The notes beneath the pieces were generated by a model. That model had not been told where the DNA came from and ran no database searches. It worked only from the letters and a program-made list of their open reading frames with translations. Position numbers and translations under genes: made by a program. This document shows positions 61,748-64,000 of a stretch of DNA of 64,000 bases, piece by piece. Origin of the DNA: Cloacibacterium caeni (GTDB lineage Bacteria > Bacteroidota > Bacteroidia > Flavobacteriales > Weeksellaceae); assembly GCF_907163105.1 (NCBI RefSeq), contig NZ_OU015321.1:1240001-1304000 (forward strand), written 5' to 3'. The number at the start of each line of letters is the position of its first letter. Position 1 is the first letter of the stretch.

Positions 61748-64000
61748 TTAAATTTGACCTCCTACGCCTTTGAATTTTTCTACAAATGCAGATATTTTTT
61801 GGAAGACGTTTTGTTTTTTGGTTAAATATTGTGGGTTTAAAGGGCTCATTTTTGGCAATAGTGCATTGAGCTCTGTTCCGTTTTCACTGGCATATTCTCT
61901 TTTTAATGAAGTGGTGATGTATCGTTTTGCTTCTTCTTCGTTTAGATTTTCATCGGTGATTATTTCGCTGGCTTCTGCTTTCTGTTTACGCTGAGCATAA
62001 TTGAAAAATGTATCAATTATTCCTGCCTTATCTTCGATAGAGTCTAATTCTGTATCATTAATGAAATCTACCACTAAACTTTCTTTTGCCCTGTTGCCAA
62101 TGCTGGCACGAATCACTCTGCGGATTTCTTCTATTAAAGTTGCTTTGTCTTTGGTTTTCTTATTGTGTTCAAAAATCAATTCTAGAATATAATCTAGGTT
62201 TATTTCTTGAGACTTTAATAGGTCTATTTCAAAAACTACATCGTCCCAATCTATTTGAGATTCTTCTGCTTCTTTGCCATTTTTTTCTCTACGCAACCAA
62301 TCACGAATGTCATTGTAAGTAGACCTGTAATCTTGAACGGTTCTTTCTGGCAACAACTTAATTTCTTGCAATTCTGCTAATTGCTGGTCTGTTACAAAAT
62401 AAATTTCTTTGAAAACATTTACGGCTTCTTCGTCATTTAGGTCTATAGTTTGTAAAGCTTTTAGATGGGTAAACTCATCATAATTCTGGAGGATGTTTTC
62501 TACACGCAAATACTCACCAAATAGTTTAGAGAATTCTTTTTTATCTTTCTCTGTTACAATTTCGTCTGGGTTTGGGAATTTTTCATTTAACTCCTTTACA
62601 ATCTCAATAAAACCTCTGCGTGCAGTACCGTTTGCAATATCTGTAAAGCCTTCTAAATACTCTTTGTAGCTCTTTTCTAATACTACATTTTTGGTGTTTT
62701 TATCTCCAAATAAGGTTATGGCATCTATGGTGTCTGATTCTAAATCTCTAAAAGTGATAATATTGCCAAATGTTTTTGTAGCATCATAAATACGATTGGT
62801 ACGCGAAAACGCTTGCATTAAACCATGATAACGTAGATTTTTGTCTACGAATAAAGTATTAAGAGTAGGTGCATCAAAACCCGTTAAGAACATACCCACT
62901 ACAATGAGGAGGTCTACTTCTTTGTTTTTCACCCTTTTGGCAAGGTCACGGTAATAGTTTTGAAATTCTTTACTATCTACCCCAAAGCTGGTTCTAAACA
63001 TTGCATTGTAATCCTCAATCGCTTTGGTTAAAAATTCTTTAGCAGTAGCATCCATAGCTGAAGGTTCAAAGTTTTCATCTGGAATTTCACCGATGGCATT
63101 TTGTTCTTCATTGGCTGCAAAAGAGAATATGGTAGCGATTTTAAGCGGATTATCAGTTTGTTTTTGTTGTTTGTTCAGTTCTTCGTAGTATAATTTGGCT
63201 GCATCTACACTGTTCACAGCAAACATGGCATTGAATCCTGTATTGCCTCCACGAGTTCTGTGGGTTTTGAATTTATAATTTTGTAAAATGTATTGAGCGA
63301 TTTCTCTGATACGAGCAGGATGTAAAAAAGCTTTTTGGTTTTCTGCCGCTGTTAATTTTTTCTCATCAATTTCTGTTTCAATGCTCTTAAATTGAGGTCT
63401 AACATCATTGTAATCTACTTTGAATTTCAACACTTTTTCGTCTCTTATGGCATCTGTAATTACGTAAGAGTGTAATTCTCTACCAAAAACGCTAGCGGTA
63501 GTTTCTGCACCTAAAGCATTCTGAGGAAAAATAGGAGTTCCTGTAAAGCCAAACTGATAGAATTTCTTGAACTTCTTTTTCAGATTTTTTTGTGCTTCCC
63601 CAAATTGAGAGCGGTGTGCTTCATCAAAAATGAAAACCACTTGCTTTTGGTATATTGGCAAGTCATTCTCGGTTTTCATGAGGTTGTTGAGTTTCTGAAT
63701 GGTGGTTACAATGATTTTATTGTCGTCTTTTTCAATATTTCGCTTTAAACCCGCAGTGCTGTCTGACCCATTAACACTATCGGGAGAAAATCGCTGATAT
63801 TCTCTCATGGTCTGAAAGTCTAAATCTTTACGGTCTACTACAAAGAAGACTTTATCAATAAAATCTAATTTTGTAGCTAAACGAGCTGCTTTGAAACTGG
63901 TTAATGTTTTCCCAGAACCGGTAGTATGCCAAATGTAGCCCCCTCCTTCTGTGGTAGACCATTTTTTAGCTTCGAAAGAACTTTTAATTTTCCATAACAT
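61748..64000 (-). CDS. hsdR: Type I restriction endonuclease subunit R (5' end beyond window)
   Basis: The last 750 residues are seen; the N-terminal PD-(D/E)xK nuclease domain lies past the right edge. Motor motifs are present: Walker [22 protein letters not shown] (Ia), [13 protein letters not shown] (DEAD-box II), GFTGTPIF (III), [16 protein letters not shown] (V) and [11 protein letters not shown] (VI). A helical C-terminal region for HsdM/S contact follows. HsdR translocates DNA and cuts unmethylated targets at a distance. hsdM and hsdS must lie outside the window. Confidence 0.95.
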   Translation of the reverse strand: MLWKIKSSFEAKKWSTTEGGGYIWHTTGSGKTLTSFKAARLATKLDFIDKVFFVVDRKDLDFQTMREYQRFSPDSVNGSDSTAGLKRNIEKDDNKIIVTTIQKLNNLMKTENDLPIYQKQVVFIFDEAHRSQFGEAQKNLKKKFKKFYQFGFTGTPIFPQNALGAETTASVFGRELHSYVITDAIRDEKVLKFKVDYNDVRPQFKSIETEIDEKKLTAAENQKAFLHPARIREIAQYILQNYKFKTHRTRGGNTGFNAMFAVNSVDAAKLYYEELNKQQKQTDNPLKIATIFSFAANEEQNAIGEIPDENFEPSAMDATAKEFLTKAIEDYNAMFRTSFGVDSKEFQNYYRDLAKRVKNKEVDLLIVVGMFLTGFDAPTLNTLFVDKNLRYHGLMQAFSRTNRIYDATKTFGNIITFRDLESDTIDAITLFGDKNTKNVVLEKSYKEYLEGFTDIANGTARRGFIEIVKELNEKFPNPDEIVTEKDKKEFSKLFGEYLRVENILQNYDEFTHLKALQTIDLNDEEAVNVFKEIYFVTDQQLAELQEIKLLPERTVQDYRSTYNDIRDWLRREKNGKEAEESQIDWDDVVFEIDLLKSQEINLDYILELIFEHNKKTKDKATLIEEIRRVIRASIGNRAKESLVVDFINDTELDSIEDKAGIIDTFFNYAQRKQKAEASEIITDENLNEEEAKRYITTSLKREYASENGTELNALLPKMSPLNPQYLTKKQNVFQKISAFVEKFKGVGGQI

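Overview
The window is an AT-rich Bacteroidota (Flavobacteriia) chromosome segment. A Weeksellaceae member of the Chryseobacterium/Cloacibacterium type is the best guess. This rests on TAnnTTTG-type -7 boxes, a type IX secretion C-terminal signal, abundant SusC/TonB-style and lipoprotein signals, and a clade II nitrous oxide reductase cluster. The genus is inferred, not shown.

Layout. 1-11.1 kb is ordinary core genome: META-domain lipoprotein, pheT, dnaN, a secreted hypothetical, a TonB-dependent receptor, uvrA and a YheT-type hydrolase. 11.1-21.9 kb holds tRNA-Arg(CCT), a giant four-module T9SS surface protein flanked by related direct repeats, a TPR/HTH membrane regulator, an M28 peptidase and a methionine-type aminotransferase. 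21.9-25.4 kb is a gene-free tandem array of about 0.5-kb composite repeats, with one more copy at 38 kb. 25.5-29.8 kb carries two cassette-like units, an erythromycin-esterase-like gene and a DUF262/DUF1524 GmrSD-like nuclease. Each is bounded by matched inverted ends and preceded by the same folding hairpin.

30.4-37.2 kb is a clade II nos cluster (cytochrome c, Sec-exported nosZ, NosB-like membrane protein, nosL, nosD, nosF, nosY) for N2O respiration. It is followed by a fasciclin lipoprotein. The nos promoter and the fasciclin promoter carry nearly identical 20-bp CRP/FNR-like palindromes at the same distance from their -7 boxes, which points to one shared anaerobic or nitrosative regulator.

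37.9-43.2 kb is an accessory junk and mobile zone: repeat copy, truncated aminotransferase, a nonsense-mutated small gene, and a four-gene module of unknown role (252-aa protein, DUF5675 protein, two holin-sized membrane proteins). It also holds a DUF6943 protein and about 1.3 kb of ORF-free DNA packed with long hairpins. 43.3-58.8 kb is a visibly G+C-richer, all-minus-strand copper/mercury island: multicopper oxidase fused to a CopB-like domain, CPH-type P1B ATPase, DUF305, GDCCVxC protein, MerTP, heme-binding protein, two CusB-type adaptors, CusC, CusA split by a frameshift, DUF3347, a TRASH-like lipoprotein and a Cys-rich secreted protein. It is bounded by a frameshifted IS4-family element (58.87-60.21 kb). 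The window ends in a type I restriction HsdR subunit (cut by the edge) with an Abi_2/HEPN protein immediately downstream.

All assignments come from reading the sequence and from family knowledge. No searches were run.
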